64,000 nt of DNA. Source: Saussurea involucrata (Eukaryota > Streptophyta > Magnoliopsida > Asterales > Asteraceae). Below, in pieces: positions 43,025-54,202 of this stretch. The notes under the pieces are model-generated. The model saw only the letters and a list, made by a program, of their open reading frames with translations, did no database searches and was not told the origin of the DNA. The translations under genes were made by a program, and so were the position numbers. Where the stretch lies: positions 249,476,422-249,540,421 of the forward strand of contig CM066321.1 in the NCBI GenBank assembly GCA_033807775.1. The letters are read 5' to 3'. The first letter of the stretch is position 1, and each line of letters opens with the position of its first letter.

Positions 43025-44082
43025 TAAAGGATTTCTTGGGAAACGCTGAGTTTCTCGAAAATTTCTTAGACCTGCACTCGTTAGCGAAATGTCCAATCTT
43101 TTCGCAGTTAAAACAAGTAGCAGTAGCCTTATCAACAATAGCTGTTGATCTTGGCTTATCAGTAATAGAAAGGGGTTTGTTCTTTCTGAGCATTTTCTTT
43201 TTGGCGAATCTGCGGAACTTTTTAGTTAGGAGAGCCAAAGATTCATCATCATCTGAAGAGTCGGATTTTGATGACCTTTTAGAGTTACTTTCTAACTCAG
43301 TGATAGTGACCACGGGTCGTTGAGTAGAAGGTTCTTCTGAGATTAAAGCAACAGGGGTGCTTTTGGAATCTTTTACAAGATTTTTCTTAAGATGGCTCGA
43401 TTGCTCATTATTCAGCATCGTGCCATATAAGGTAGCAAGGGTCATTGATCTTAGATCCTTTGACAGCTTGAGACACATAGAATAACTGTCCCATCTTTCA
43501 GGTAAACATTCTAGAAACTTTGTCAGCACTTCAAAGTTAGAATATTCCTTACCAACAGTTTTCAAATCTATTATTAAGCAATTAAAACGTTGGTGAACAT
43601 CAGAGAGAGTCTCATTCTTACCACAAATGAAACTTTCATACTGTCTTACCAGGTTGATCTTTCGAGAGTCCTGGACATCAGCAGTGCCTTCATACTGAAC
43701 ACAGATTGTGTCCCACATGGCTTTTGAGGATTTCAGGTTCATGACGGAATGGTAGATTTCGTCAGGAAGAGCCATGGATAGTATGGATCTGGCTTTTGTG
43801 TCGATAGCCACTTTCTTCTTATCCTCGTCAGTCCACATATGAACTTCCTTAGGAACCAACCTTTCTAGAATAGCAGGTCTATTCTCAGCGGCTGGTACTG
43901 CAGCATCGATTCTTACAGGAATATATGGGCCGTTTTCAAGATAGTAAGGCATAGTAGGGTCTACACCTTCTAAGAAGGAATATATGGGCCGTTTTCCATA
44001 GATTAAAATTATCTCTGGAGAATCTAGGGGGTTTAGCAAGAGAACCATTGTCGATATAATTTGTGTTTGTGTTGGTAGCCAT
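43025..44082 (-). pseudogene. gag: Element C gag, N-terminal part
   Basis: The likely start is ATG 44082 (MATNTNTNYIDNGSLAKPP), aligned with the B Gag start. A frameshift within about 30 codons is linked to a 20-bp direct duplication (43918-43937 and 43977-43996). The second frame then runs from about 44048, with typical Gag blocks and one CCHC knuckle (CFNCEKIGHFANEC), until element B interrupts it at 43025. Confidence 0.88.
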
Positions 44083-44164
44083 TTTCAGAAATAGCAAGGA
44101 AGAGAAATCTTAGTATAGATTAGATCTTGTTTATGAGATTAAACAAATCCGCTCTGATACCACT
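44083..44164 (-). promoter_or_regulatory. Leader and primer-binding site of element C
   Basis: GCTCTGATACCA on the plus strand at 44151-44162 is the initiator-Met-tRNA primer site, two bases from the LTR edge at 44165. Confidence 0.9.
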
Positions 44165-45134
44165 TGTTGGTCCCGAAGGGCTATACAAGTTTGTAGAGGG
44201 GGGGGGGGGGATGAATACAAACACAAAGATTTTACTTTTCTATATTGTTTATTGATAAATCATTAACAATTTACAGCTTGTTGTGGAAACAAGATTAAGG
44301 ATAAACCTAAATCTAAACAAGTTGGAACACTAAGTTTCTTGCACTAAGAAAGAGAAGGAAATTACTAATAATAACCTATCTCAAGATAAGAAGGATGAAC
44401 TTGTCCAGAGTTAGCAAGTTACTTCAAAATGAAGTGAGTTCTTCTTCTTATATACTGCATGCATTTAATGCATGGCAGTTTACACTTTACACGTGGCAGC
44501 AGCTCATTGGTTGTACGTCATTGACCTTTGTTGACAACCTTAGTAGCCGCATGTTTGAACAGTGTAGTATCAGAGTGGTTGTACGATTTCAGATAATAAG
44601 GAGGTTCTTTTTCTGACATATCGTACGGAGACGTGCAAGGGTGGTTAGGACAAAAGTACTTTGTACGGAGGACTTTATGATCAACTTTTCGTTGATTCAG
44701 CGATCTATCATTCTATATCAGCGAATGATAGAGTTCAACGATAGCTAAAGTCTTGTACTTGATACTTCACGTTGAGTGGACAAATCTAAGTCTTCGCTGA
44801 TCCGCATCAGTTCATTAGGAGACTTGTCGTTGGTTATTGAGCTTGATCTTCGACTTCAGCGTAGAACCTATGTTGACGTGAAACTTGTCTTCAGGGATCA
44901 TAAGTAAACAACTAACTTATCAGCGATCACCATAAGTAATGAACAGACTCAAGGCATTATGGTGAACAGTGTTCGCTGAATGTTTAATCTAAAGAGCGAG
45001 AGTTCCTATCAGCGGTACTGTAAGATCTTAGTACTTATCAGCGATAGTGAAACTGAAACATATTGTTTACTTACAATTTTCACTAAGTACAAAAGAGAGG
45101 GTCATTATCAAATCACTGAGGGTTTGGATCAACA
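44165..45134 (-). repeat. 5' LTR of element C (outer edge tentative)
   Basis: The inner edge is fixed by the PBS (TGTTGGTCCCGAAGG on the plus strand). The outer edge at 45134 is my choice because GATCAACA gives a matching TGTTG/CAACA terminal repeat. The other LTR is outside the window, so it cannot be confirmed. Minus-strand TATATAAG is at 44447-44454. It contains a 13-base G run (44198-44210) and, from 44695 to 45050, about eight TCAGCGA-type motifs in both orientations. Confidence 0.65.
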
Positions 45135-46390
45135 AAAAGCAAAAACAAAGTCAAGATTCATTACATACCAATAAGTCAACCACCAACGGACGAGCATGAA
45201 AAACATAGTTCATAAAACCGAAGTTTATCCTAAAAATAGGGAAGTGTGTCGATCGCATACTCAGCCCGAAGTCTGGACCTTTGAATCCTCGACACACGCT
45301 AAGGAGCTTATGCAAGGATCAAACGAGTATGACTGGGCTGTCTCCCAACATTTTGCCGCGACAGATGATAAAGAAGAGTCCGAAGTATTTTGAGAATATG
45401 GCTCTTAAGATTAATGTTAAGGTTGGAGGAAGGAATATGACGCTCTCGACGATCGACTTCCGGTCCAACGACGTCTCTGTCTTCACATATCGAACGAGCA
45501 GAGATCGAAGCATCTGTGAAAACGAATATGTCAAACTAAGAAAAAAATCGAAAACATGAGTTTTGAAAGCAAAACTTACAACGAACGCCTGTATGGCTAT
45601 ATGCAGTCCCGTTTTTACGACCGAGACCCCTCGAAAACGCTCCTCGAAAGATAGGAGCTGATATTTCCCCAGATGCGGAAGCGACTCCGTCCCGTCAAGG
45701 ACATAGTCAATCAGGAAGACTGATGGCAACATAGAGTTGATCGTCATAACGTCCTCCTCACCCTCTCCCATCTTTTCACCCTTGCCCTCGTCGGCTGATA
45801 AAAGGGTTGGCGTGGCTAAAGAGGACATCGTCACCAGTTGCGCAGGATCTATGAATGCCGCCTCTATCGCAATCAATGCCTTCACCGACTCATACATAAT
45901 AACTCTCAATGGGTCATCAACCTTTTATAGACTTGAGAAAGATTGAAAAACTACACCTTATATAGACGCTCAAAAGTTTCGACAAATTTTCAGCAAGTTA
46001 GAAATCCTAGCAATATTGAGCAAAGAACAAAAAGAAATCTCGCTTTAGAAACTTTTCGAAGGCCACAATAGAAAATGGTCCATTCTGATCTCTATTTATG
46101 CGAGAAATCACGTCAGGACGAGTCTCTTGATGACCGACACGCGTCCTAGTCTTTTCGAATGACCACACGGATCATCGACACCTGGCAGCGACATCTGATA
46201 AGCACCATCGTGTGTCAGGATAACGTCACGTTCTCGTTTTCGTTCCAACTTCTCGTTCAGTTAAAATCGGATCGATCCAGTCCCAAGACAACTGAGGTAA
46301 CTTTTCGACACGTGTCATAATTCTATGCGTCCGACTGACAAAATTTAAAATTCGAATTTGCCATCCTACTTTCAAATTTTGGAGGCAAAC
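45135..46390 (+). mobile_element. Probable Ty3/gypsy Tat-type remnant: region upstream of its 3' LTR
   Basis: Sequence to the right of C carries an antisense gene-like ORF followed by an LTR-like block in plus orientation. This arrangement is known in Tat-lineage elements (Ogre, Grande, Retand), which can hold an antisense ORF between pol and the 3' LTR. A short purine block (TTTTGGAGGCAAAC, to 46390) could be the PPT. No pol sequence is visible, so the assignment is inferential. Confidence 0.4.
45319..45897 (-). CDS. Unrecognised antisense ORF, possibly two exons
   Basis: Minus-strand frame from ATG 45897 (MYESVKALIAIEAAF) to a TGA at 45319. A perfect donor GTAAGT follows codons for GLHIAIQAFV (near 45580), and a strong pyrimidine-rich acceptor TTTTCACAG is near 45513. 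Removing the roughly 70-bp intron keeps a frame open (the intron is also open). TATATAAG on the minus strand at about 45957-45964 is well placed as a promoter. I recognise no domain. An acidic GKGEKMGEGEED patch and a hydrophobic second half are visible. It could be the antisense ORF of a Tat-type element or an unrelated host fragment. Confidence 0.4.
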   Translation of the reverse strand: MYESVKALIAIEAAFIDPAQLVTMSSLATPTLLSADEGKGEKMGEGEEDVMTINSMLPSVFLIDYVLDGTESLPHLGKYQLLSFEERFRGVSVVKTGLHIAIQAFVVSFAFKTHVFDFFLSLTYSFSQMLRSLLVRYVKTETSLDRKSIVESVIFLPPTLTLILRAIFSKYFGLFFIICRGKMLGDSPVILV

Positions 46391-47190
46391 TGTTTAGGCA
46401 AAATTTCACCAGTCTCAACCACGACCAATGTATGGAAAACACGTATTCCATTTTTCCATAACGAAGGTAAAATCATTGTACTTTCTCTCATGATTAAAGA
46501 TAAAATAGAAAATCTTTTACCTCTCGACACTCGACCTCGACGCCGCCTAGTTCACAAGACCGTCGCATAAAACCATGCGACCTAGACCGACTAACACGCT
46601 ATACAACTGTTATGTTTGTTCAGTGTTTAATACAGGAGTCAACACCATTAATGGACAACGGCTATAACCGACGAAGTCAGTTAAGAACATCTAATCCCGC
46701 ATTAAAGACGACAACCGTTATGGCAGTTATCAAAGTCCTTAATGATCCAATTAAAGTGCCCGAAGACTATAAATATCAAAGGGAATCATCATTTCAAGGG
46801 ACGGAACACAGATACAACATAGAATACAGACACAAGCACTCGAACTCCGAAGAACACTTGAAGCACAGAAATCGCTCGTAGAAGAATCGCTCTCGACGCA
46901 CGACAATCACACACGACGCACACTGTTTTACATTAGAAAACACTTGTTACTTTACATTTTCGAAGTCTTTCCTTTATTTGTATTGTAATCTCTGTACGAT
47001 CGACACCAGAAACACAAGGACATCCCCCCTGATTTCCGACCATAGTGCAACGACGACTTCCACTGTCGTCCGCGGGTTTTTTTCCTCGTTGAGGTTTTTC
47101 CCGCGTCACCAAAATCTCTGTCTCATTTATATTTCTGTCTTAAACGCACGCTTTTGTCGAACGATTCCTTTCTTTAGTTGTTAAAGTCCA
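46391..47190 (+). repeat. LTR-like block, probable 3' LTR of the Tat-type remnant (borders tentative)
   Basis: Starts TGTTTAGGCA after a purine block. It contains TATAAATA (near 46768), a downstream TTTATTTGTATTGTAATC polyadenylation-like stretch, and a GGGTTTTTTTCCTCGTTGAGG / TTTTTCCCGCG region near 47080 of the kind found in plant LTR U5. The right end is uncertain because the paired LTR is not visible. Confidence 0.45.
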
Positions 47191-47497
47191 CATCGACCTT
47201 AAGTTGTACTTTGGTGCGATTTTTGGCATTAACAATGACCATCATTGAAATAGGCAGTGAGCCCATGCCAACTCTTGCTTTAACCCCACTAGCTACTCAT
47301 TTCTTTCTCAACAAAGAAATGTTTCAATTTTTCTTGGGGACGCAGCACATAATCTATCTGATCTTCACTTGGAAGATTTGGATGATGAAAAAGAAGGAAG
47401 TTTGCCCCACCTTCGCACTTCAATCATGCACATTGAGTCCGTGGAAAACTTGTTGTTGTCTCAATAGTTTACACAATTTGAGCCTTATTAAAGCATA
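47191..47497. other. Unassigned sequence left of element H
   Basis: About 300 bp that I cannot assign. Open frames exist but resemble nothing I know. The last five bases (GCATA, 47493-47497) would be the target duplication of H. Confidence 0.3.
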
Positions 47498-47783
47498 TGT
47501 TGTGATAGTTCCAGATCCGTGCAACAAATAATGAAATCAATAGATAAGAGACAGTGATTATGATTTCAACTGGTCATCCAATTTAGCTTTCAACTTTGAG
47601 AGAGTTTACAATAAGGAATAAAGAAAGAAAATGAACAACTAGCCTATTTTCTAAGGCTAAGCAAACATTATATATGACGGGCCCATGGTTAACAAGCCCA
47701 CGACCCGTTCACTAACTAAGCTCAAATTAAAGAATTAGAAAACAAACCCTTGAACTTTAATTCAACAATAAATGACCCTAACA
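47498..47783 (-). repeat. 3' LTR of element H (286 bp) with adjoining PPT
   Basis: TGTTGTGATAG...ACCCTAACA on the plus strand. It aligns throughout with the D LTR. The PPT ATCTCCCCCTTTG follows at 47784-47796. No second LTR is visible for dating. Confidence 0.9.
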
Positions 47784-50658
47784 ATCTCCCCCTTTGAATT
47801 GAAGTTCGAGTTCGCGCCAGTTATGAACATATCTTTTACGGAGCGCAAAGTGTACCTCGAACCATCTGATAGCACGACGATAGTTGATTCGTTCTTCAAC
47901 CATTTCCACGGCTTTTCGAGTAGTTGTTTCTTCCGGATTGGGAACATACGAAATCCTTCGAGTTTCGGACTCGTGAGATATGATCTTTCGAAGATCATCT
48001 TAGACTTTGAATAGTGTGCCATCGCAGAATCTATCAACCTGACTGAATCTCAGAAATTTCTTCTCTTTCTGTTTGTTGAGATATACTATCCCAAATTCTA
48101 GTTCTAGAAGCAGAGCGTTCTCGGGATACATCTTCAACTCAGGAGCTTTCAGATTCGGCTTTATAGGATTTACCTTCTTTGCCTTGTTCTCGATTGCCAT
48201 TTGGAAGTACGAGAGATAAAACATCATGATGGTACGGTCTAGGAATCGACGAACATCTTCGAGTGCCTTTGTTATGGGAAGCGGTCGGATAGTTCTAGTA
48301 CGAAGGTCTTTCAGAATAGCGTAGAAGTCGAACGGTCGGAGGTGCTAGAAGTCGGCTTCAAAAAACATCCATTCATTACCATCTTCACGTCGGACAGTGA
48401 AAACTGGATAAACGACTTTCATAATACGGCCTGACTGGATTTTGAGCACTTCGGTGATCTTATGCTTGGTTCGGACTTGGCTAATTGGTAGACACCGCTT
48501 CATTGCGCTTATGTACCGGCGTTGGTATTTGGGGTTGGAGCTGTAAATACCAAGGCAGAAGGTCGGCTCGATTGGGCGAAGCTTGTGGACGAACAACTTC
48601 TTTAGAGATTCCTCCAGGTGAGGAATAAACATCGGGATCTTCTCCCAACGGATTTGTTGCGATTGAGGAGGAGGAAGATCAGAAGTTGTCGGTTGTTGAG
48701 GAGATGTCGGAATGTCGGAAGTTGTAGTCTCGGGTCTTGTTGAAGTTTCAGTGGGTTGAGCAGAGTGAACGTGAGTAGCATACAAATTCTGGAGCAGAAA
48801 CTGGTCGTAGTCTACGTTGTCATCTTCATCAGTAGGGATGACCAAATTAACCTGGAAATTTGCGGCATTGACGGTTTTTTCATACCATGCATATTCTGTT
48901 TCCGGGTTGGTCTCGCAGTCTGGATCAATCAAATCCAGTATCGGTATATCTGATGAGTCAAAAGTATCCAGTTCCTGTTATGTTCCCTCACGCTTTTCAA
49001 CCGTCGGGTCTTCATCATCCGAGATATCCATGTCAATTACCATCTCGGCTAAAGGTAACTCGGCTTCGGGTGCTTCTGTTGTTGATGCCGCAGTTGAGGG
49101 TTTCTGTTGAACCACGCTTGTAGTTTCAGTGAGGATCAGGGTGGTCTCGGTTAATCTATGTCTTTTCTCCCCCTCACGGTGATCAGGATCATCCTGATCA
49201 TCGTGCTTGCGCTTCAGACCGCCTGTTTGACTCTTGCAGGTATCTTCGAGAGAACGGACTCTCTCAGACAACGTTGTGAGCGCTTGTTTGAAGTCCTTAA
49301 GAGTCGAGTCAAGGTTATCCAATCGAGTGGTATTGGATGATGAAGGAGTAGTGACCTGTGATTGCAGAACGGATAGCAGGCCTGCTTCAGTTGAGGCTTC
49401 GGTGTCGGATTGTTGAAGCAGTTGGGCGAGGAGCATCGTCTTTAGTGTGTCCACAGAATAGATAGGTTGAACAGGAGCCGGTGGAGGTGTAGGTACAGTT
49501 TCAGTTTGGACGACCTTGTCTTTACCTTTGATTAAGCTCTTTATTTTGTCGAGCTCGGCGGTTAGGTGTTGCTCCATTGCCTCGCAGACAGCCTTGAGGG
49601 TGCTGTCCAGGGACCCTTGTGACACAAAGTCGGGTAAAGTAAAACCGGGATCACTTAGATTACCCGTTGAGGCATCTACCTTAGAGGCAGAGCCACCGAC
49701 GTTCACAGTTGGCAATTTGGTAGCTGTGGTAGGATTTCCGTCCGATCCTCGTGTTCCGCCTGACGGAGACACTACAGACGTTGCGATCGAGTCCCGAAGA
49801 ATCTCGATTTGGTGTTCCTCATCATGTGTCCTAGCCGAAGAATGTTCAATTTCAAATGGCTCTAGACTCGATGGTGCACGAAATGAAGGTGAGACCGGTG
49901 GTTGCTGGTCTGTTATTTCAACACCAGTACTCTCCGATTGAGAGACCGGTGGAAGTTGTGCTTGATCCTCATGAGAGACTGAAACATCCGTCTTTTGAGA
50001 GACGGGTGAGTGCGTAAGGGGGTTGTGCAATTGCTCCACTGGGTCCACGGAGGCTTCTTCAATACCCCATCCTAACGTATGAGACGGGATAGCAGATGTG
50101 GCTACCCAGATATCACTCGGTTGGGGTTGCTCAGGAGCCTCGTTATCTTTACAACTCAATCTTTCCTGGTTCGCTTTCGAACGCAGTTCTCTCCTTCTCA
50201 CATGATCTATATCATCACCTAATACTCCCTCGGGTCTCCTAGCAGGCTGAGAAGAAGTGGTAGGTGAGTCAAGTGGGATGCCTTCGGTAAAATCCGGGTT
50301 TGGTCCGATACCGTGAGGTATCAGGGATGCGCGCATGGCACAGTCAGTATCGGAATCTGTGGAGTCAGATAACACGTCTTCAACTTGGTGGCTAGAACCG
50401 GGATGTGGATCCACAACACCTCTCGCTCCGGTTCCCCTCCCACGAATTCTTAACACACCCCGCCCGGGAGCCCCAGCTGCCCGGGCCCTTCCTCCTCTTG
50501 TCCTAGGACCCTCACGTCCCTCAGGCATATGTCCCTAGGCAGGTCCCTCCGGCACTGGCTGGACCATAGGATTCCCTAACTCTTGCCTATAAGCTACCAC
50601 ACTCGGTGCAGCGGGATCCGCATGAGCCAGAAGGGCTTCAGGTATGGGCATGGCAATG
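47778..50658 (-). pseudogene. ORFx of element H, broken by four stops and element G
   Basis: A single frame from the G insertion to a stop at 47778-47780 that lies inside the LTR. Premature stops are at 50535, 48978, 48345 and 48000. Parts in order: an Arg/Gly-rich stretch (GGRARAAGAPGRG), an acidic linker, a coiled coil, a KRKHDDQDDPDHREGEKRHR patch, and the C-terminal domain with VRREDGNEWMFFEADF and a DFQMA-like YFQMAIENKAKK. The last codons KGGDC are encoded by the PPT and LTR start, as in D. The N-terminal domain lies beyond G, outside the window. Confidence 0.88.
49165..49175 (-). promoter_or_regulatory. Internal polypurine tract inside ORFx (element H)
   Basis: Minus strand GAGGGGGAGAA in the EGEK codons, at the position equivalent to that in D. 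Confidence 0.6.
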
Positions 50659-52332
50659 TGTAACATCCTAAATTTTCGTTATTAGTATTTTAATAAGAAT
50701 TTGGATGTATTTGTATTTGGTGTAACCTTGGGATTGTATGGGAATTTTATAATCCAATTTAAGGTTGAAATGTAAGAAGATGAAAGTTTAGTGTAACTTT
50801 TGGAAAGATTAAACTTGGTGGTAGTTTAGTCATTTTCCTATTAGTTGTTGGATAAAACATCTGAGATAAGTAAAAATATATCATTCTTGTTCTGTTGAGT
50901 CGGTCATTAAGTAGAAAGAAGGAATAGAGAGAAGAAAAGAAAGAAAGCAGAATTTTTCATCAATTTGGTAAGAAATCGTTGTTGGTTTTGGAAAGATTGG
51001 TTGTTTTTACTTAGATGATGAACGAATTTGTATTTTGGGATTGAATTGCAGAATCATAAACAAAAAGATTGAAGTTCTTATTTGTGCAGAAGTCGGTTTC
51101 GCAGCATAAGGTGAGTTCATTCGATTCGTTGTACAAATCAGTGTTTTTAAGTTATACTAACCTTAATATAGCTGTATAAATTGATTGAGGACTGAATGGA
51201 ATACATAGATTGAGCTGATTTCATGTTTTAAATCGATTTGAGGACTTGTTGAACGGACAGTACGCAAAACCTTGAAAGTCCCGGTAGTTGAAAGTCCCGG
51301 TAGTGGCAAGTCCCGGTAGTTGGAAGTCCCGGTAGTGGCAAGTCCCGGTAGTTGGAAGTCCCGGTAGAGGCAAATCCCGGTACTTATGAGTTCCGGTGAA
51401 GTCCCGGTACATGTGTTGACTACTGGGAGTTAAGGGTACCGGGAGTTGGGAACACCGGGAGTTGGATAAAAATAGTCAGTTTACAGATTTTGGTAATAGA
51501 TCTTGGAATTGAACTTAAGAATATAATGGTTAAGGAATTGAACTTAAGAATATATTAAGTAAATACCTGTACAAGTACAAATAGGTGGTATGGATCCATA
51601 GGCACTAAAGTTTGGTAATCACATGGAATAGGCGTGTGGTATTACTCATTTAATCGTTATTCCAGTGTGTGTGAGAAATCATGGAATAGGCGTGTGGTAT
51701 TAATAGTTATTCCGGATTTCTAAGGAAGAAAGTGAGGTTGACATAAGTACTTGTAATCTCTGCTTTCTTACTGATAAATGGGCGTGTGTAATCGCGATTT
51801 ATTGGTAGATAGCATTGATCTAGAATCTTTGAATATTCGTAGTGTGGCTCTGGGGTATGATGCTGATGGAATTGTTGTCAGTCATAGTCATGGAAGTGGA
51901 TAAAATTGTGTAATGGAATAAAGTTATACGTACGGTAAGAAAAGGAGTAACCAGGTTTGTCATAACTTGTTTACATTGGTTTTTGCAAATGTTATTATTG
52001 AAACGAATGTTCTCACTAGGCGTTGGCCTAATCGTTTCATATGATGTTAACTTACCAGGTGCAGGCTCAGGCAAATAAAGGGTTGTGGGACGAGTGTTTT
52101 TGGAATAGCAGAAGTGGCAATTAACAAAGAGGAGATTTTTGAAGGATAGCTTAGATAACTCAATTAATCTGATTATAGTGACATCATTAGATTGATAGGT
52201 TATTCGAAGTATCCCGTATTGTAACTACCCTCTTGATGGTTAATTCCTTTCTATCTATATATGTTGTAATTTTTGTTGTCATGACCTGTTGTAACTTGAG
52301 GTGTAATTTAGCCTGGATTTTGGGGTGTTACA
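50659..52332 (+). repeat. 5' LTR of element G (1674 bp)
   Basis: Has inverted ends TGTAACA.../...TGTTACA. It includes a tandem CCCGGTAGT array (51275-51385) and scattered short direct repeats, such as GGAATAGGCGTGTGGTATTA near 51625 and 51683. The paired LTR is not in the window. Confidence 0.88.
51275..51385 (+). repeat. 16-bp tandem repeats with CCCGGTAGT core in the G LTR
   Basis: About seven units of AAGTCCCGGTAGTTGG / AAGTCCCGGTAGTGGC alternate. Single copies of TCCCGGTAC and then inverted copies (ACCGGGAGTT) follow at about 51400-51466. Confidence 0.92.
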
Positions 52333-52680
52333 ATATGGTATCAGAGCACTAGTTTAAGCAAACTAAGTATGCTGATAAAATACTTAGACTTAAGCTGACA
52401 TGGAGTAGGTTATGATATGTGAGATATGGGTAGAAGTGCTAAGACGGGATAGTCTTAGAGTCGACGGAATTAAATGAAATTAATATTGTGACAATGGAAA
52501 GAGGATTCTCATGTATAGTATGTTCACAATTTCAATTAGCTACTGTTATTATGAATATATTATTACACAAGTATACTTATTTCTAAATTGTTACAGTGAT
52601 TAATGATCGGTAAAGTACGTTCGTATCTCTAGATTTGTGTAACCATTTCTTATGGTTATTCCTTTGTGTTTTATCAGAAA
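52333..52680 (+). promoter_or_regulatory. Primer-binding site and leader of element G
   Basis: TGGTATCAGAGC at 52336-52347, three bases after the LTR, matches initiator Met-tRNA. The leader to the gag ATG has no other feature I recognise. Confidence 0.85.
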
Positions 52681-53178
52681 ATGGTAAATTCGCCGCCGTT
52701 GTCCCCTATTTCTGAAATGAATAGGACTGGGATTGACTGGACTGAAGAAAGACAACCTGGATTAGGTGGAGTTCCTGAGACTCCACCGGATTTTCTTTCT
52801 ATCGGAGGATCACACAGCTGGATGCATGGGGTGGGTACCAGTACTGCCATCCCGAGAACACCAGAAGCAGGAATGGAGTCTCGATTAATGGAAAATATGA
52901 TGCGGATGATGAACACGACAATGGAAAGACAATCTGAAATGTTCATGAAGGCGCTTTATGATCGTACGGTGGAGGTACCGCGAACAACAACAGATACTGG
53001 AATAATCCCTCCACTTCATACTCCGGTAACAGAAATTGAAAGGAGAGTAGAAAGAGGTTGCTCATATAAGACTTTTCTAAGTTGTAAACCACCGGAGTTT
53101 ACCGGAGCTGATAATCCAGTGGCGTGTATGAACTGGATCAGAGAGATAGAACAAGCCTTTCGGGCCTGTGAATGTGAT
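52681..53178 (+). pseudogene. gag: Gag of element G, truncated by B2 insertion
   Basis: From ATG 52681 (MVNSPPLSP) the frame is intact for 166 codons. FLSCKPPEFTGADNPVACMN and WIREIEQAF are typical of the Ty3/gypsy Gag core beginning. It ends abruptly where the B2 LTR starts at 53179, with GTGAT as the putative target duplication. The continuation lies outside the window. Confidence 0.85.
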
Positions 53179-54017
53179 TGTTGGTTCCTGTTTTGCTTAA
53201 ACAAGATTATCAGATCTATTAGTTCAGGTTTAAGGTTTGATGTGGAAGCGTATTTAAAGAACTAACAGATAAGTTTGATAGATTTAGAACAAAATATAAA
53301 TAAACAGTGAACAAACTATTATATCTCAAAGTTTACTGAATATATATTAAGAACAGGTTTATGAACCGTGAGTAAGAAAAAGCTTTAAAACAGATATGAC
53401 TCTTAAGGTGAATAAGCTTTTGTGTTCTTAATGTTTTTCTTTGTGTTGTATTGTGTAAGGAAGAACTCAACATGAGTCTTCCTTATATACTACTCTAAAG
53501 GGGACCATAAAGCATATGCTACTATTCAAGAGGTACGTATGAATAGTTGAGAGGATGTCGTGAACAGTTGCAAGGATGGCATGAACAGTCAGACGTGCTG
53601 TATTGCATTTAATGCAGCAGACGTCTAATATGTACTAAGCCCTACTGAGTCCAATCAGAGTTTGACACGTCGACGTTGGACAGGGCATGCTACCATGCAA
53701 GTTGATGTACGGGTCCTGTAACAGTAGCAAGATATTATAAATATCTTCAAGTCTCAGTGAGGACCACAGAGGCTCTGTAACGAGTTACAGAGGTTCTGCG
53801 GTCTGGTCCTCTGTGGAGCAGTCTTCACCGGATTCCGAGTCTTTGGTCTTCTTTGCGCGTATGACAGAGCTTCTGTAGGAAGCCTCTGCTGCTTGTGTAG
53901 CTTCTTGACCTTGATTTCTCGGTAATGTCGGCAGAGCTTCTATAAGTGGCTTTCTTCACTTAGCCTATTTTTCACTACTTCTAAATACTTCTATGATTAG
54001 GAAGATTGAAGCTAACA
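53179..54017 (-). repeat. 3' LTR of element B2 (839 bp)
   Basis: TGTTGGTTCCTGTTTTGC...GCTAACA on the plus strand. It is clearly homologous to the B LTRs but more diverged from them than they are from each other. Minus-strand TATATAAG at 53482-53489, with CAGAGGCTCTG-type dyads near 53770-53800. Confidence 0.93.
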
Positions 54018-54202
54018 ATCTCCCCCTAAGTAGTGAAAAATAAAAATTTGAACTTGAGTTAAGTTAGGCTAAGTTAGATAAGACAGAGGTTAAACAATAC
54101 CTCGAAATTTCTTTCATTTAGAAATATGCCAGAGGCATTTTACATTTGAGTACAATGAAAGATAAACCTTAACTTTGTTTGCAGAGATTGGAGGTCTGAG
54201 AA
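54018..54202 (-). promoter_or_regulatory. 3' PPT and short non-coding region, element B2
   Basis: ATCTCCCCCTAAG (plus strand) at 54018-54030 is the PPT. Nothing else is recognisable before the ORFx stop. Confidence 0.85.

Larger units (their letters stand above)
47498..50658 (-). mobile_element. Element H: D-like Sirevirus-type element, left part
   Basis: Minus-strand relative of D with 3' LTR, PPT and most of ORFx. It is interrupted at 50658 by the gypsy element G, and its remainder lies right of the window. Breaks are substitutions only, so it looks less decayed than D, which also has a frameshift and large deletions. Confidence 0.9.
50659..53178 (+). mobile_element. Element G: Ty3/gypsy retrotransposon, left part
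   Basis: Plus-strand element inserted in ORFx of H. A 1674-bp LTR starting TGTAACAT and ending GGGTGTTACA, a PBS, a leader and the start of gag are visible before B2 interrupts it. The LTR ends and Gag type suggest the chromovirus (Tekay/Del-like) group, which I cannot confirm without pol. The CAATG before the LTR is the expected target duplication. Confidence 0.85.

Noticed and set aside
45319..45897. Host protein-coding gene
   Set aside because: Not fully excluded, but it is short, unrecognised, and sits beside an LTR-like block inside a TE cluster, so a TE-borne antisense ORF is the more likely reading.
47178..47531. Plus-strand open frame of about 117 codons
   Set aside because: It runs across the junction with the H LTR and has no recognisable domain or conserved start, so it looks fortuitous.
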